Origin: Pollenia angustigena
Taxonomy: Eukaryota > Arthropoda > Insecta > Diptera > Polleniidae
Direction: 5' to 3'
Assembly (NCBI GenBank): GCA_930367215.1
Contig: OV884056.1
Coordinates: forward strand, 255,653,127-255,717,126
DNA: 64,000 nucleotides
The position numbers were made by a program, and so were the translations under genes. Positions 11,320-20,599 of the stretch are shown here, one piece after another. Each line of letters begins with the position of its first letter. Within the stretch, counting starts at the first letter, position 1. The notes beneath the pieces were generated by a model. That model saw only the letters and a program-made list of their open reading frames with translations. It was not told the DNA's origin and searched no databases.

Positions 11320-11995
11320 TTAATTACATTTATATACTGGTATTTAGATTAAATTGTGCTCAAAAATATTTAATTGTACATGAGACTTATGTAGACATTA
11401 TCTTACAACTCGTGAAATGCTCGCCGTATAATTGTTGAAAATATGATTTATACAGGGAGTCGTAAAAGGTTCTTTCGACGATGGTTTGACGAAAGATAAA
11501 CAAAGTGTAACATTGTTGTTTTTGTACTCTGAAAATAATCCAAGATTTTTTTAAGACTTGCATATAACAGCCGTACCTAAAAAAAGCGGCACGCGTTTCA
11601 GACTTTTTAAATAGAGCGGCCTTAACACTTTGCGATTGGAAAACCCGATTTTTTCACCTCGTTTAAAAGTGAAGTTTGCCGTTATTGTTAATTAATAATG
11701 ACAATTAGCTATTTTTTTTTTTTTTTTTTTGGCAATCCAGCATTTTTATCCTATTTTTATTTAGATTTTTTTGTGCCTCCAGCTCTTGCTAAGGTAGGGC
11801 TGTTAAACATTCAAAGATTAAAAAACGAAATTGTCAGAAAATATAAATATTTTATTCAGCCTTTGGAGACTAACAAAAAATCGTCACTTTTTTTTAAAAA
11901 ATCAGCAAATCGGCACTTTGCTAATTTCGGAACAAAAAATCTTCAAAATGACGATAAATCGTCAAATCTGGTAGCCCTGCTTTTCTTTGTTTATG
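11320..11995. other. AT-rich stretch, possible hAT-type right end
   Basis: No gene is recognised. The segment ends 'aaatctggtagccctgc' (11,963-11,980); TGGTAGCCCTG resembles the right terminus of some hAT elements, but I found no matching left end. An open frame at 11,698-12,027 shows no family motif. Confidence 0.3.
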
Positions 11996-11998
11996 TTA

Positions 11999-12826
11999 CA
12001 CTACGTGACAATTTTTTGACCAAATGAATTTGACACCTAGTCTTTGTGTAAAATTTTCCGCTGAATCCGAATATGAAGTCAGAATTGTCAAAAGTAGAAC
12101 AGTTTTTGAGATATTCCAAAATAACCGTTATTTGTGTTTTTAAAAAAGATGCTGTGACTGAAATGCAAATATCCAAAAAATAAAATTTTAGCCATTTTGT
12201 GCCCAATAGGATCCAGATCGGTGCAAAAATGACAAAGTTACAGAAGATTGATTGAATTAACCCACAACAAATAAATATACAAAGCTAAATTTTTATTAAC
12301 AAAAATTGCTTAAAATGATTGAATTTCTATGTGTTTTAATTCACTAAATCTTTTGTAGCTTTGTCATTTGTTTACCAATCTATGTCTTGTTGGGCTCAAA
12401 ATGTTCATACTAAAATAATCTAATGTCGCATGCAATAAAACATTAGGATTTTTAAATCATTGGCTAAAAAAAAAATAACTTGAAAAGAGCAAAATTGAAC
12501 AAAATCATTAAATTTTCAATGAAGCTTAAACTTTTGTCCCCTGTAACTCTGTCATTTCTTGACTAATCTTCACAAGCAATCCATGGTTATTTTAGAAGTT
12601 TTATTACCTTTCACTTAAAATACGTAATCCGTTTAAAATGTTTGAAGATATTTGCATTTCAGTTACATCATCTTTTTTAAAAACACAAATAACGGTTATT
12701 TTGGAATATCTCAAAAACTGTTCTACTTTTGACAATTCTGAATTCATATTTGAATTCAGTGGAAATTTTACATAAAGCTGTCAGATTCATTTGGTCACGA
12801 CTTTGTTGAAATTTTGTCACGTAGTG
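11999..12826. mobile_element. CACTA-like nonautonomous element, long copy
   Basis: The element starts CACTACGTGACAA and ends TTGTCACGTAGTG, with TTA immediately outside both ends (11,996-11,998 and 12,827-12,829). The inverted arms are about 190 bp and well conserved (for example 'caaaagtagaacagtttttg' on the left arm and its inverse near 12,715-12,735). The 828-bp element has no transposase. It shares ends and flank with the 404-bp copy at 30-433, which independently fixes both boundaries. CACTA-superfamily assignment follows from the CACTA terminus and 3-bp duplication. Confidence 0.75.
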
Positions 12827-12901
12827 TTATTGATTTTTAGTGCTTTGACAGCTGGTGGTGAAAAAAAACCGATAAATATTAGAGATCACATTGATTTTAA
12901 A

Positions 12902-13010
12902 GTAATCCACAGGGTAATAAAAATTGAATTACGTACAAATGATATAATCCGCTCTCAAAATTTTGTATGACGAATTATGTTATTTGGATCATAATTAGGC
13001 TGTGGATTAC
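12902..13010. repeat. Short inverted-repeat element
   Basis: GTAATCCACAG (12,902-12,912) is exactly inverted as CTGTGGATTAC (13,000-13,010), with extra 'ggattacg' words just outside to the right. It could be a 109-bp MITE or a chance palindrome. No target duplication was identified. Confidence 0.3.
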
Positions 13011-13456
13011 GAATGAGAGAGTGGATTACGAAAAAAACGCTGTCGTGCGAACATGGTATTAACCTTATAACAAGATTTTGTTCCAGTGGGTCTATGATTG
13101 GCCATAAGTCCGGAATAAATTACACTCTCAAAAATTTGTCTTCAAATATTATAGTGTTTACGGAAAGAAGTTTATTTTCTAAAGTAATCAATTTCGTTTC
13201 GTAAAAAAAGAAAAAGTAATTTCTTAATTTTAACTTATTTTGTTCGTATTAAGTAAAATGGTCCTAAATAAAGAAACATTTTGCTTTAACCAAGCCACAC
13301 AAATATTCAAAATCGGTGTTCGAATATAAACAGTACATTATTTAGCGTTCGGTTCACACCCCCAAGAACGATATCCTTTAAAAAAAACCAAACGGAATAA
13401 AATATTCGCACCTTTTGTTGAGTTAGATAAATACAGTATTATTTTTGTGTTCTAAA

Positions 13457-14181
13457 TAGAGTTTCTACGCGGGAAAGAATTCCCGGGAATCCCGGGACAT
13501 TTTTTTTAAATTAATCCCGGAAAATTTTTTTCGGGAATTTTCGGGAATTTCAAATTAAATTTTTTGAAGTTTTAATTTGTTAGCATCGTTAAAATCAAAA
13601 ACGAGCAATAAAAATATATTCTTTCCTAAAATTACTAAAAATTACCTACAAATCGAACTATTTTTCCAACGCCAATAAATCAACGAAAGCTTCTTGAAGA
13701 AGAAAAGTACTATAAAACCAACGTCTGTAGAAAGCGAGAGCACGTTTTCGGTAGCAGGCAATAGAAGTACATATCAACAAGGATTTGAAATAGAATCTCA
13801 AATGGGCTTTTAAATGCTTTTATAATACCAAACATTTTTTTCTAAAAAGAAAATTAATTTTACCAAGTTTCTATTAATAATAACTACTAAATATTAATAA
13901 GTTTTAATAGTTTATGATCTCCCAAAAAAAAAAAATTTAATATAAACTTACATATTTAATATGCATGTACATAACAATTTATTTGGTTTTCTGTAAAGCA
14001 AATTTTTTTTTGACTTTTGTATATGTATGTGTATATTCTTTTAAAAAGTAAAAACTTTTGGCTTGATCTCATTTTATGAAGTCATTGTTTTATACAAAGA
14101 ATCCCGGGATTCCCTGGAATAAGAATTTTTTTTGTTTCGTTTCCCGGGAATAGAAAAAAGTCCAGGAAATTAGAAACCCTA
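13457..14181 (+). mobile_element. hAT element with perfect 8-bp duplication
   Basis: It starts TAGAGTTTCTA and ends TAGAAACCCTA, and is flanked on both sides by GTTCTAAA (13,449-13,456 and 14,182-14,189), a perfect 8-bp duplication of the hAT type nTnnnnAn. Subterminal CCCGGGA words recur on both sides (13,487, 14,100, 14,140). A remnant of a hAT C-terminal dimerisation domain lies inside on the plus strand. At 725 bp it is an internally deleted derivative needing transposase supplied elsewhere. Confidence 0.85.
13718..13815 (+). pseudogene. hAT transposase C-terminal (dimerisation) remnant
   Basis: One frame reads TSVESESTFSVAGN, the signature of the hAT C-terminal dimerisation region (typical form SVESERVFSVAGN). 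The frame stops about 20 codons later and the upstream part is frameshifted. This protein segment normally mediates transposase multimerisation and completes the RNase-H-like catalytic fold. The host element is the deleted hAT at 13,457-14,181. Confidence 0.75.
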
Positions 14182-14344
14182 GTTCTAAAGATGACACAAA
14201 CACTATTAGCGTTTGTGTTTTCCACAAATCTACCGAACCGAACACTAAGGAGCGATATTTAGAGTTTATTTTCGAACACTGTTCGAAATAAGTTATTTTT
14301 GGCTTGGAAGAGAATCATGCAATATTTTCGTGGTTCAAGCCATA

Positions 14345-14415
14345 TTTGGTATATAACTTCTTTCCGTGTAGTGCATCAAATGGTCGGGATTGAACGACTA
14401 TACTTTCTTTCTTAT
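14345..14415 (+). mobile_element. DINE-1/Helentron-like element, 3' end fragment
   Basis: 'catcaaatggtcgggattga' followed by 'acgactatactttcttt' matches the 3' hairpin end of the family seen whole at 41,501-41,920. The preceding body is not recognisable. It lies just left of the large TIR element that contains the LINE. Confidence 0.5.
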
Positions 14416-14648
14416 TTTTATTATATTTTTCATTATGAGTTTTTGCCATTAACAAATTGTGACAATTTATTTATTTATAGTTTTATTTATAGTGAAATTT
14501 TTTATTTTTATTCTTCACTTCTGATGTCTTTTTTTCGAAAAGTTTTTTTTAAATTAAGTGGAGTGATGTGGTGAAGTAAAATGAGGCATATTTCTCAGCG
14601 ATATTTTTGTTATTATTATAGTTGTTTTTCTCGTATTGCTATTTTTGT

Positions 14649-14716
14649 TTTATAATGTTATTATACAGGGTGTTTTTTTAAGTAAGATAGAGAGAGAGTT
14701 TAGAGTTGTAAAAAAT
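14649..14716. repeat. Target-site duplication of the LINE, left copy
   Basis: This 68-bp segment, from 'tttataatgttattatacag' to 'gagttgtaaaaaat', is identical base for base to 19,438-19,505. It abuts the poly(T) tract that is the LINE's poly(A) tail seen from the plus strand. The last T could belong to the tail, so the true length is 67-68 bp. Confidence 0.9.
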
Positions 14717-14745
14717 TTTTTTTTTTTTTTTTTTGTCATTATTGT

Positions 14746-14751
14746 TTTATT
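14746..14751 (-). promoter_or_regulatory. Poly(A) signal AATAAA of the LINE
   Basis: AATAAA on the minus strand, about 12 nt upstream of the A tract (14,716-14,734 seen as T on the plus strand). This is the usual spacing for cleavage and polyadenylation, and it supports the tail being a genuine retrotransposed poly(A). Confidence 0.7.
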
Positions 14752-14878
14752 GAATCTTCATATATTAAATATGAACTAACAATAATTAATCAAATCTTAA
14801 CCTAATACGTTATTTTATCTCCTGCCAGTGCCAGACAAAATTTTCTTCATCACGGGTTATGTTCACTTTTATAGGTGT

Positions 14879-17551
14879 TTATCGCTCATCTAATTGGGTA
14901 AGTGCTGCCGTGTCTCTTCTTCTTAAGCGAGTGTGGCCGCCATGATTTAAAATATTTCGAGCTAGTGGATTTGGGTGTTGTTCAAGCCTTTTTAAATATT
15001 TTATTGCGTATTTTGTAATCATAGATTTCACTAATGGCACATTGAGATCCTTATGAATGTTTGAGTTTTTAACATACCAGGGAGCGGCTGTGATTATTCG
15101 AAGAAGTTTATTTTGGCGCCTTTGAATTTTGTCGATATTAGAGGCCGAGGCAGTGCCCCATAGTTGAATACCGTAGCACCAGATAGGCTTTAAGATAGAG
15201 TTGTAAAGTAGAAGCTTGCAATCGAGACTAAGGACAGAATTTCTTCCAATAAGCCAATGAATTTGAATGGCTTTTAGTTTCATTTGAGTTAATTTTGCCT
15301 CTATATGGCATTTCCACGTTAATCGCCGATCCAGATGTATACCGAGATATTTAACATGCGAATGTTGAGGAATTATTTGATTATTGATTGTAATAGGGGG
15401 GCAAGATTCCCGGCGCAAAGTGAATGTTATATGTACACATTTTTGCTCATTGACCATTATCCTCCATTGTCTTAACCATATTTCTAGTTGAAATATATGA
15501 TGCTGTAAGTAACGCGATGCTTCATAACGGTTTTCGTGGACGCTTAGAAAAGCTGTATCGTCTGCAAATGTTGAAGTTTGTGTGTAGTTGCTTGTTGGCA
15601 TGTCCGAAGTATAAATTAAGTATAATAGGGGGCCCAGGATGCTGCCTTGTGGGACTCCAGCGGCAATGGGCTGAGGTGAACTTAAGAAATTTCCTTCTTT
15701 AATAATAAATTGACGACCGACTAAGTAGCTTTCTAGCAGCTTGTGTGTGTTTGCTGGTAAATTTTGCTTCAATTTGTGTAATAAGCCTTCATGCCAGACT
15801 TTGTCAAAAGCTTGCGAAACATCGATGAAGAGTGCTGAGCAATATTTCTTTTCTTCAAATGCTTTTCTTATGACATTTACTATTCGATGAGTCTGCTCGA
15901 TTGTGCTGTGTTTTCTTCTAAATCCGAACTGATGGTTTGGAATACATCTATTTTCACTTAAAATTGGTGTTAATTTTGAAACTAATAATTTCTCAAACAG
16001 CTTTGACATATTTGATAATAAGCTAATAGGTCTATAAGACTCAACTTTTGTATGATCTTTACCTGGCTTTGGTATCATGGTAACTAAGGAAACCTTCCAT
16101 TTTTCAGGATAGTATTCAAGGCGTAAAATAGCATTAAAAATAAAAAGAATAATTTTCTTTGCTATGCGAGGTAGCTCCAAAAGCATTTTATTACTGATTT
16201 TATCAATACCAGGTGCCTTCTTAGTGTTTAAGTCACAAATAGCCTTTTCGATTTCTCTTATCTCAAATCTGAGGGGAAAAGCTGCTCTAGCATCAACAGG
16301 TGGTAACTCGACCGCAATATTGTGAGATATATTTGGTGTAAATACGTTTTTCAAATGATTTACAAACAGGTTTCCTTTTTCATTATCATTTCTTGCCCAA
16401 CTACCATTCAAGTTTCTTAATGGTGGCTTAGATATAACTGGCCTTTTTAGATTTCTAGCTGCACGCCATAATGAGTAGTCAGATTGTGGAGTTGCATCAA
16501 GTTCCTTAAGATATTTTTCTAGAGAAGCCGTTTTCTGATTCTGTAGCAACTTTCTTAGCCTTTTTGTGCATTCTTTTAATAAAATCTTAAGTTGCGGGGA
16601 TCTGTAAAGTTGCCACTCTCTTCGAACTCTCCTTTTTTCAGTCAAGAGCCGCTCGACATCTGAAGAACATATTTTATTATTTTTAATTTTTTTGGGGGTA
16701 ACGCTGGAGTGTTGAACAGCTAGTTTAAGATAACTGTCAAAGTTAACAAGAGAGAGATCCACATTCTCCGGTGTACTAAGCGGAATATTTTCTGTGCAAT
16801 GGGCACTGAGAAATTTTTTATATTTTAACCAATTTATTTGTGTGGCTGGCGTCGCTAAGTAACCTGACGGAAATACAATTCTATTTGGGTTCGATATAGT
16901 AACAATTGTAGGTGTGTGGTCGGATGATAATTCTAAGGAAGCTTCAACATGAATCGTTTCTGTGGGGATGTTTTTAACCACGCCAAAGTCGATAACATCT
17001 GGAATTTTTTGCTGATCAGTAGGCCAATATGTTGGTTGCCCGCTCGCGACCACATTTAAACCCATTTTAGAGATTGTGTTAAACAAAACACGACCTTTTG
17101 GTGTTATAAGTCGTGACCCCCAGAAGGTATGTTTAGCGTTATAATCGCCAGCGGCCAGAAAACAGGGTCCTAATGATTTAAAATATTTATAATATTGGCC
17201 TTCTGATATGGAAAATCTAGGTGGAGAGTATAAAGAAGAAATTACTATGTTTCGATTTAGCTCCTCAACACAAATAGTCGTTGCTTGCAGATAGTCTTCA
17301 CGGTGATCACACATAATGTAGTGTTTGACTCGAGTTTTTATTAAGATGGCAGAACCTCCACAAGCTCTATCTCGAGGGTCCTTGGTATCATATAGTATAT
17401 AACCATTGATTTTAAACGTATTTCTTGAGGTCAAATGAGTTTCAGAAATCATCATGACATCAATTTGTTTATTTTTAAGAAAGTATTCTAATTCATTTTT
17501 ATGTTGGCGGATGCCGTTTGCGTTCCAAAAACAAATTTTTAAACAGTTCAT
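14879..17551 (-). CDS. LINE ORF2: AP endonuclease and reverse transcriptase
   Basis: An 890-residue protein. Residues 4-225 form an apurinic/apyrimidinic-like endonuclease: WNANGI (9-14), SETHL (36-40, catalytic Glu), GDYNA (135-139) and the SSDHT motif (209-213, catalytic His). It would nick target DNA for target-primed reverse transcription. Residues 440-700 form the reverse transcriptase: KKAPGID (444-450), IPKPGKD (493-499), YRPISLL (506-512), FIDVSQAFD (575-583, first catalytic Asp), GVPQGSILGP (632-641) and FADD (662-665, catalytic Asp pair). The C-terminal part carries a WGTAS-N-KIQRRQNK block typical of the clade; no RNase H is present. The start ATG overlaps the ORF1 stop as ATGA, so translation probably follows termination-reinitiation. 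All key residues are intact. Jockey-family ORF2 proteins are about 850-920 residues, so the length fits. Confidence 0.95.
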   Translation of the reverse strand: MNCLKICFWNANGIRQHKNELEYFLKNKQIDVMMISETHLTSRNTFKINGYILYDTKDPRDRACGGSAILIKTRVKHYIMCDHREDYLQATTICVEELNRNIVISSLYSPPRFSISEGQYYKYFKSLGPCFLAAGDYNAKHTFWGSRLITPKGRVLFNTISKMGLNVVASGQPTYWPTDQQKIPDVIDFGVVKNIPTETIHVEASLELSSDHTPTIVTISNPNRIVFPSGYLATPATQINWLKYKKFLSAHCTENIPLSTPENVDLSLVNFDSYLKLAVQHSSVTPKKIKNNKICSSDVERLLTEKRRVRREWQLYRSPQLKILLKECTKRLRKLLQNQKTASLEKYLKELDATPQSDYSLWRAARNLKRPVISKPPLRNLNGSWARNDNEKGNLFVNHLKNVFTPNISHNIAVELPPVDARAAFPLRFEIREIEKAICDLNTKKAPGIDKISNKMLLELPRIAKKIILFIFNAILRLEYYPEKWKVSLVTMIPKPGKDHTKVESYRPISLLSNMSKLFEKLLVSKLTPILSENRCIPNHQFGFRRKHSTIEQTHRIVNVIRKAFEEKKYCSALFIDVSQAFDKVWHEGLLHKLKQNLPANTHKLLESYLVGRQFIIKEGNFLSSPQPIAAGVPQGSILGPLLYLIYTSDMPTSNYTQTSTFADDTAFLSVHENRYEASRYLQHHIFQLEIWLRQWRIMVNEQKCVHITFTLRRESCPPITINNQIIPQHSHVKYLGIHLDRRLTWKCHIEAKLTQMKLKAIQIHWLIGRNSVLSLDCKLLLYNSILKPIWCYGIQLWGTASASNIDKIQRRQNKLLRIITAAPWYVKNSNIHKDLNVPLVKSMITKYAIKYLKRLEQHPNPLARNILNHGGHTRLRRRDTAALTQLDER

Positions 17552-19065
17552 GGTTTGTTAAGTACAGCTTGCAATAACATCGATTGCATTCTAAGCATTT
17601 CCTGCATCATATTACCCATTGTGTTCGTAAAATTATTTACTGTTTGCACTAATGTTTCCATGGTTATTTCTAAACGACTTAAATTAGAAACCGGAGTTTC
17701 ATCATTACTTGGCGAGGCACCTTGCATTGGCTGATGGTTTGATTTTAGGACGTTAGCGTAAGAGGTTCTGTTATTACTAGGCTGGGGGGCTTGAATTGCA
17801 TTTGTGTTTACCTGATTTGCAACCTGCATTTGAGGGGTATTTGTTTTCGGTCCAACCGTCTGCTTGACAATATTATATACTGGGCATCCTCTATAATTGG
17901 CAGTGTGATTACCGCCACAGTTGCTACATTTTTTTACGTTGGGGTCGGTTTTAGACTTATCGCAAGAAACGGTACCGTGTAGTTCACCACATACTACGCA
18001 GACAGGGGGTAAGTAGCAGTATGCCTTGGTATGGCCAAATTCTTGGCAGTTTAAGCACTGAACAGGTCCATTTTTTTTGTGTGGCTCTTCTATAGTTATT
18101 CTTCTGTAGAGAATATATTTTAAATTGTAAATAGGATGTGTTTCGTTTTTTTTAAGTTTTACGTCGCCGGGTTCAAACTCCACTCGAAAAAGTGGTTGGG
18201 GAATTTTTTCTCTATTTTTAATATTTACTACATGTTTTACCTTGAAGCCTTTTTCTTCTAGGAATGTTTTAACCTCTTCTGGGTCCACACATGAGTCAAT
18301 ACCCTTAATCACTACCTGTAGACCTTTACTGCTTTTCAGTTGGTAGGTATAAAAGTTTTTTTTAAGCGTTTCGAAGTTGTTTACTATTTTGCGAAAATCA
18401 TTCTCATTATTGACTTGTATTTTTGTCTCGTTTATACTTCCACGCTTTATAGCCGCTACGTAAAACGAATTTTCACCTATCACCGATATCAAACTCTTTA
18501 TGAGCTCATTTGAATTTTGCTCCCTTAGATATATCGGGGGAGGCTTGGATGGTTTAATGACGTTTGGTGCTTCAGAGGATTCATCCTCCAGAATTGCAAA
18601 ACGATTTTGAGTATTTATTTTATCAAAAGATGGTACTTTTGAGGCCGAAGCAACTGCTGCAGAGGTAGGGCTGCGTCCCCGTTTAAGCACTGTTATGTAC
18701 CTGTCCATACCAACTTGTACTGTAGGCTTTTGACAACTTTTTACAGGGGGGTTTTCCATTGCATTTGTGTTTGATTTCATGGTATCATTTCCCACTAAAT
18801 TTGTTTTTGACGTCACGGCAATACTTGCTGGCCTGGCAACACTTGTCACCAAATCTTGTTGTAGTTTTTTTAATGAGTCACTATCCACCGTTTGTGTAAA
18901 TACCGAGGGTGAGAGGGAACGTGTTCGAGTAATTGGCTTAGCCGTTAGGTAGTTAATATTGTTTTGTTTTGTTTTATTTATTTCTTCATTATTTTCATTC
19001 GCATTAACTAAAACGTAAACGTTTCTTTCATTTTGTCTTAGTGTTGTTTCACTGTTTGTACTCAT
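17548..19065 (-). CDS. LINE ORF1: Gag-like zinc-knuckle nucleic-acid-binding protein
   Basis: A 505-residue protein with a low-complexity Ser/Asn-rich N-terminus, a PRE_C2HC-type region at about 245-330 (a conserved fold just before the fingers in jockey-clade proteins), then three zinc knuckles: C337-C340-H345-C350, C356-C359-H363-C368 and C380-C383-H387-C394. The tail is Asn/Gln/Met-rich. By family knowledge it binds element RNA, forms the ribonucleoprotein and assists strand transfer. It starts at the first ATG after a 372-bp leader. It ends in CCATGA, where the TGA stop overlaps the ATG of ORF2. No frameshift or internal stop is present. Confidence 0.93.
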   Translation of the reverse strand: MSTNSETTLRQNERNVYVLVNANENNEEINKTKQNNINYLTAKPITRTRSLSPSVFTQTVDSDSLKKLQQDLVTSVARPASIAVTSKTNLVGNDTMKSNTNAMENPPVKSCQKPTVQVGMDRYITVLKRGRSPTSAAVASASKVPSFDKINTQNRFAILEDESSEAPNVIKPSKPPPIYLREQNSNELIKSLISVIGENSFYVAAIKRGSINETKIQVNNENDFRKIVNNFETLKKNFYTYQLKSSKGLQVVIKGIDSCVDPEEVKTFLEEKGFKVKHVVNIKNREKIPQPLFRVEFEPGDVKLKKNETHPIYNLKYILYRRITIEEPHKKNGPVQCLNCQEFGHTKAYCYLPPVCVVCGELHGTVSCDKSKTDPNVKKCSNCGGNHTANYRGCPVYNIVKQTVGPKTNTPQMQVANQVNTNAIQAPQPSNNRTSYANVLKSNHQPMQGASPSNDETPVSNLSRLEITMETLVQTVNNFTNTMGNMMQEMLRMQSMLLQAVLNKP

Positions 19066-19437
19066 GCAAAGAGTTGTTTTTGTTTTTCACCGTTTTGCTT
19101 TGCTTTAATATTTTTATTATTTATTGTATTTTACAACAACAAAAGAAAAAACCAGAATTTAAATGTTTTGTTCAGAATATGTATACACATGTATGAACAT
19201 TCATATGTACATACATACATATATATTTTTACTGTTTTATTTTATTTAATTTTATCGTTTTAAATTGTTCACTATTATGTTAAGTAATTTAAATAACAAA
19301 ATATATTATTTTTTTTTTAAGCGTCCATTCGCTGCTTATATTTATGTATTACAAAATCAAATGTGATTAATTAATAGTTCAAATCGTATGCGGGGCTAAA
19401 AATACACGTCTGTATCACAACAAAGCACAAACCGAAC
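19066..19437 (-). promoter_or_regulatory. LINE 5' UTR with internal DPE-type promoter
   Basis: Taking the base next to the target duplication as +1 (19,437), the minus strand reads AGACGTG at +27 to +33 (plus 19,411-19,405). This matches the downstream promoter element consensus RGWCGTG at its required position, and TTCGGTT near +2 resembles a weak initiator. Jockey and I-type LINEs are known to be transcribed by RNA polymerase II from such wholly internal promoters, which lets new copies carry their own promoter. Confidence 0.7.
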
Positions 19438-19505
19438 TTTATAATGTTATTATACAGGGTGTTTTTTTAAGTAAGATAGAGAGAGAGTTTAGAGTTGTAA
19501 AAAAT
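19438..19505. repeat. Target-site duplication of the LINE, right copy
   Basis: Identical over 68 bp to 14,649-14,716. The sequence continues into 'aacaaaaaa', the undisturbed right part of the older host TIR element. Confidence 0.9.
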
Positions 19506-19676
19506 AACAAAAAAAAAATTTTAATTTAAACAAATGTTTTTATTGACATTCAAAAATTATTTCTAAACCGCACTAAACGATCTATAATTGTCTATTAAGA
19601 AATCTGTTAAGCCAAAAATAAGCCATGCGCTATAAAAGTAGCGAAGTGATCTACAAGTTGCGCGAATTAATAACTG

Positions 19677-20599
19677 CACTGAAAGAAAAATGCTTCATAT
19701 ATTTAATGAATCATTTTCATAAAAAAGTTTTCCTTGGGTAAATGAAAATTTTCATTGTCTAAATGGAATTTCATAGGTTTGATGAAGTATTTTCGTTAAA
19801 ATCGCTTCATTAGATTTCGTAATTACGTTAAAAGTTTGCATTGGATATATGAAAACTTAAGTTTGTCCAAGTAAAACAAAAAATTTTAATTGGGAACACA
19901 AAAAAACAATAAACAATCATAACTATATTCATAACTTAATACAAAATTATAGTTTCATTAAAAAAATGTTTAATTGTTATTTAAAAAATGTAAGATTTAA
20001 TAATTTCATACATCTAATGTTACATGTATGCCATTAAATTTATGAAATCAAAAAATTTTTTTATAAAAGCAACATATTTCAATAATTGCCTTCATAAATT
20101 TAAACTTTCATTATGACAATAAAAATGTCATTATAGTAATGAAACAAAAACTTTCAATCCACTTTCAATCAACGTTGTTATTGTTATTATGGACAATTTA
20201 ATCTCATATTTACGCCCTTAATTGAGAAAAAAACATAGTTTTTTTATACAAAAACTACACTGCCCCGGTAGACTACCTGGTAGTGAGCTAGCCTATCAGC
20301 ACCAAGGTTGCATGTTCGAATCCCGCCAGAGACAGAAAAAAAAATAAAAAATAAAATAAAGTAAAATAAAATAAGAAAAAAGAAAAAAAAATATATAAAA
20401 AAAAAAAAAAATTTTACTTTATTGAAAGTATTCATCCAATGAATAATATTCATGGATCTAATGTAATGTTTCATTAAGTCCTTTTAATGAATCAGGTTTC
20501 ATTGATCCAACGAAGCGCTGCATAGGTTCCTTTATAATGCAATTTTTCATGGGATTAATGTCAAAATTCGTTAGTATTGCGAAGAAAATTCTTTCAGTG
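19677..20599. mobile_element. Nested TIR element (CACTGAAAGAA ends)
   Basis: CACTGAAAGAA at 19,677 is inverted as TTCTTTCAGTG ending at 20,599. The interior is rich in repeated 'atgaa/ttcat' words and contains the SINE at 20,262-20,412. No clear target duplication was found and no coding capacity is present. It lies inside the TIR element that also received the LINE. Confidence 0.55.
20262..20412 (+). mobile_element. tRNA-derived SINE with A-rich tail
   Basis: A tRNA-like head starts GCCCCGGTAGACTACC and contains TAGTGAGCTAGCC and a B box GTTCGAATCCCGCC (20,314-20,327). An irregular A-rich tail of about 75 nt with T/G interruptions follows directly. A related head with a perfect T-arm is found on the minus strand at 41,299-41,367. 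The head does not close an acceptor stem, so it is a retroposed SINE, not a tRNA gene. Confidence 0.65.

Larger units (their letters stand above)
13314..14281. mobile_element. Older hAT-type MITE (family W) interrupted by a second hAT
   Basis: Left end CGGTGTTCGAATATAAAC and right end GTTTATTTTCGAACACTG are inverted, and the arms share further sequence (GTTCGGTT near 13,355 and AACCGAAC near 14,235). It is flanked by TTCAAAAT (13,306-13,313) and TTCGAAAT (14,282-14,289), an 8-bp duplication with one mismatch that fits the hAT pattern nTnnnnAn. Removing the element at 13,457-14,181 leaves only about 235 bp, so the ancestor was a MITE. A related left end is at 32,044-32,105. Confidence 0.7.
14716..19437 (-). 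mobile_element. Full-length jockey-clade non-LTR retrotransposon
   Basis: A 4.7-kb element read on the minus strand: 5' end at 19,437, 5' UTR of 372 bp with a DPE-type promoter motif, ORF1 (19,065-17,548), ORF2 (17,551-14,879), a 3' UTR of about 145 bp with AATAAA, and a poly(A) tail of about 19 nt. It is flanked by a perfect 68-bp target-site duplication. Both ORFs are uninterrupted and of normal jockey-family length; ORF2 has endonuclease and reverse transcriptase but no RNase H, as in jockey. Full length, intact ORFs and identical duplications mean insertion was recent, and the copy may still be active. The exact family within the clade cannot be named from sequence alone. Confidence 0.95.
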
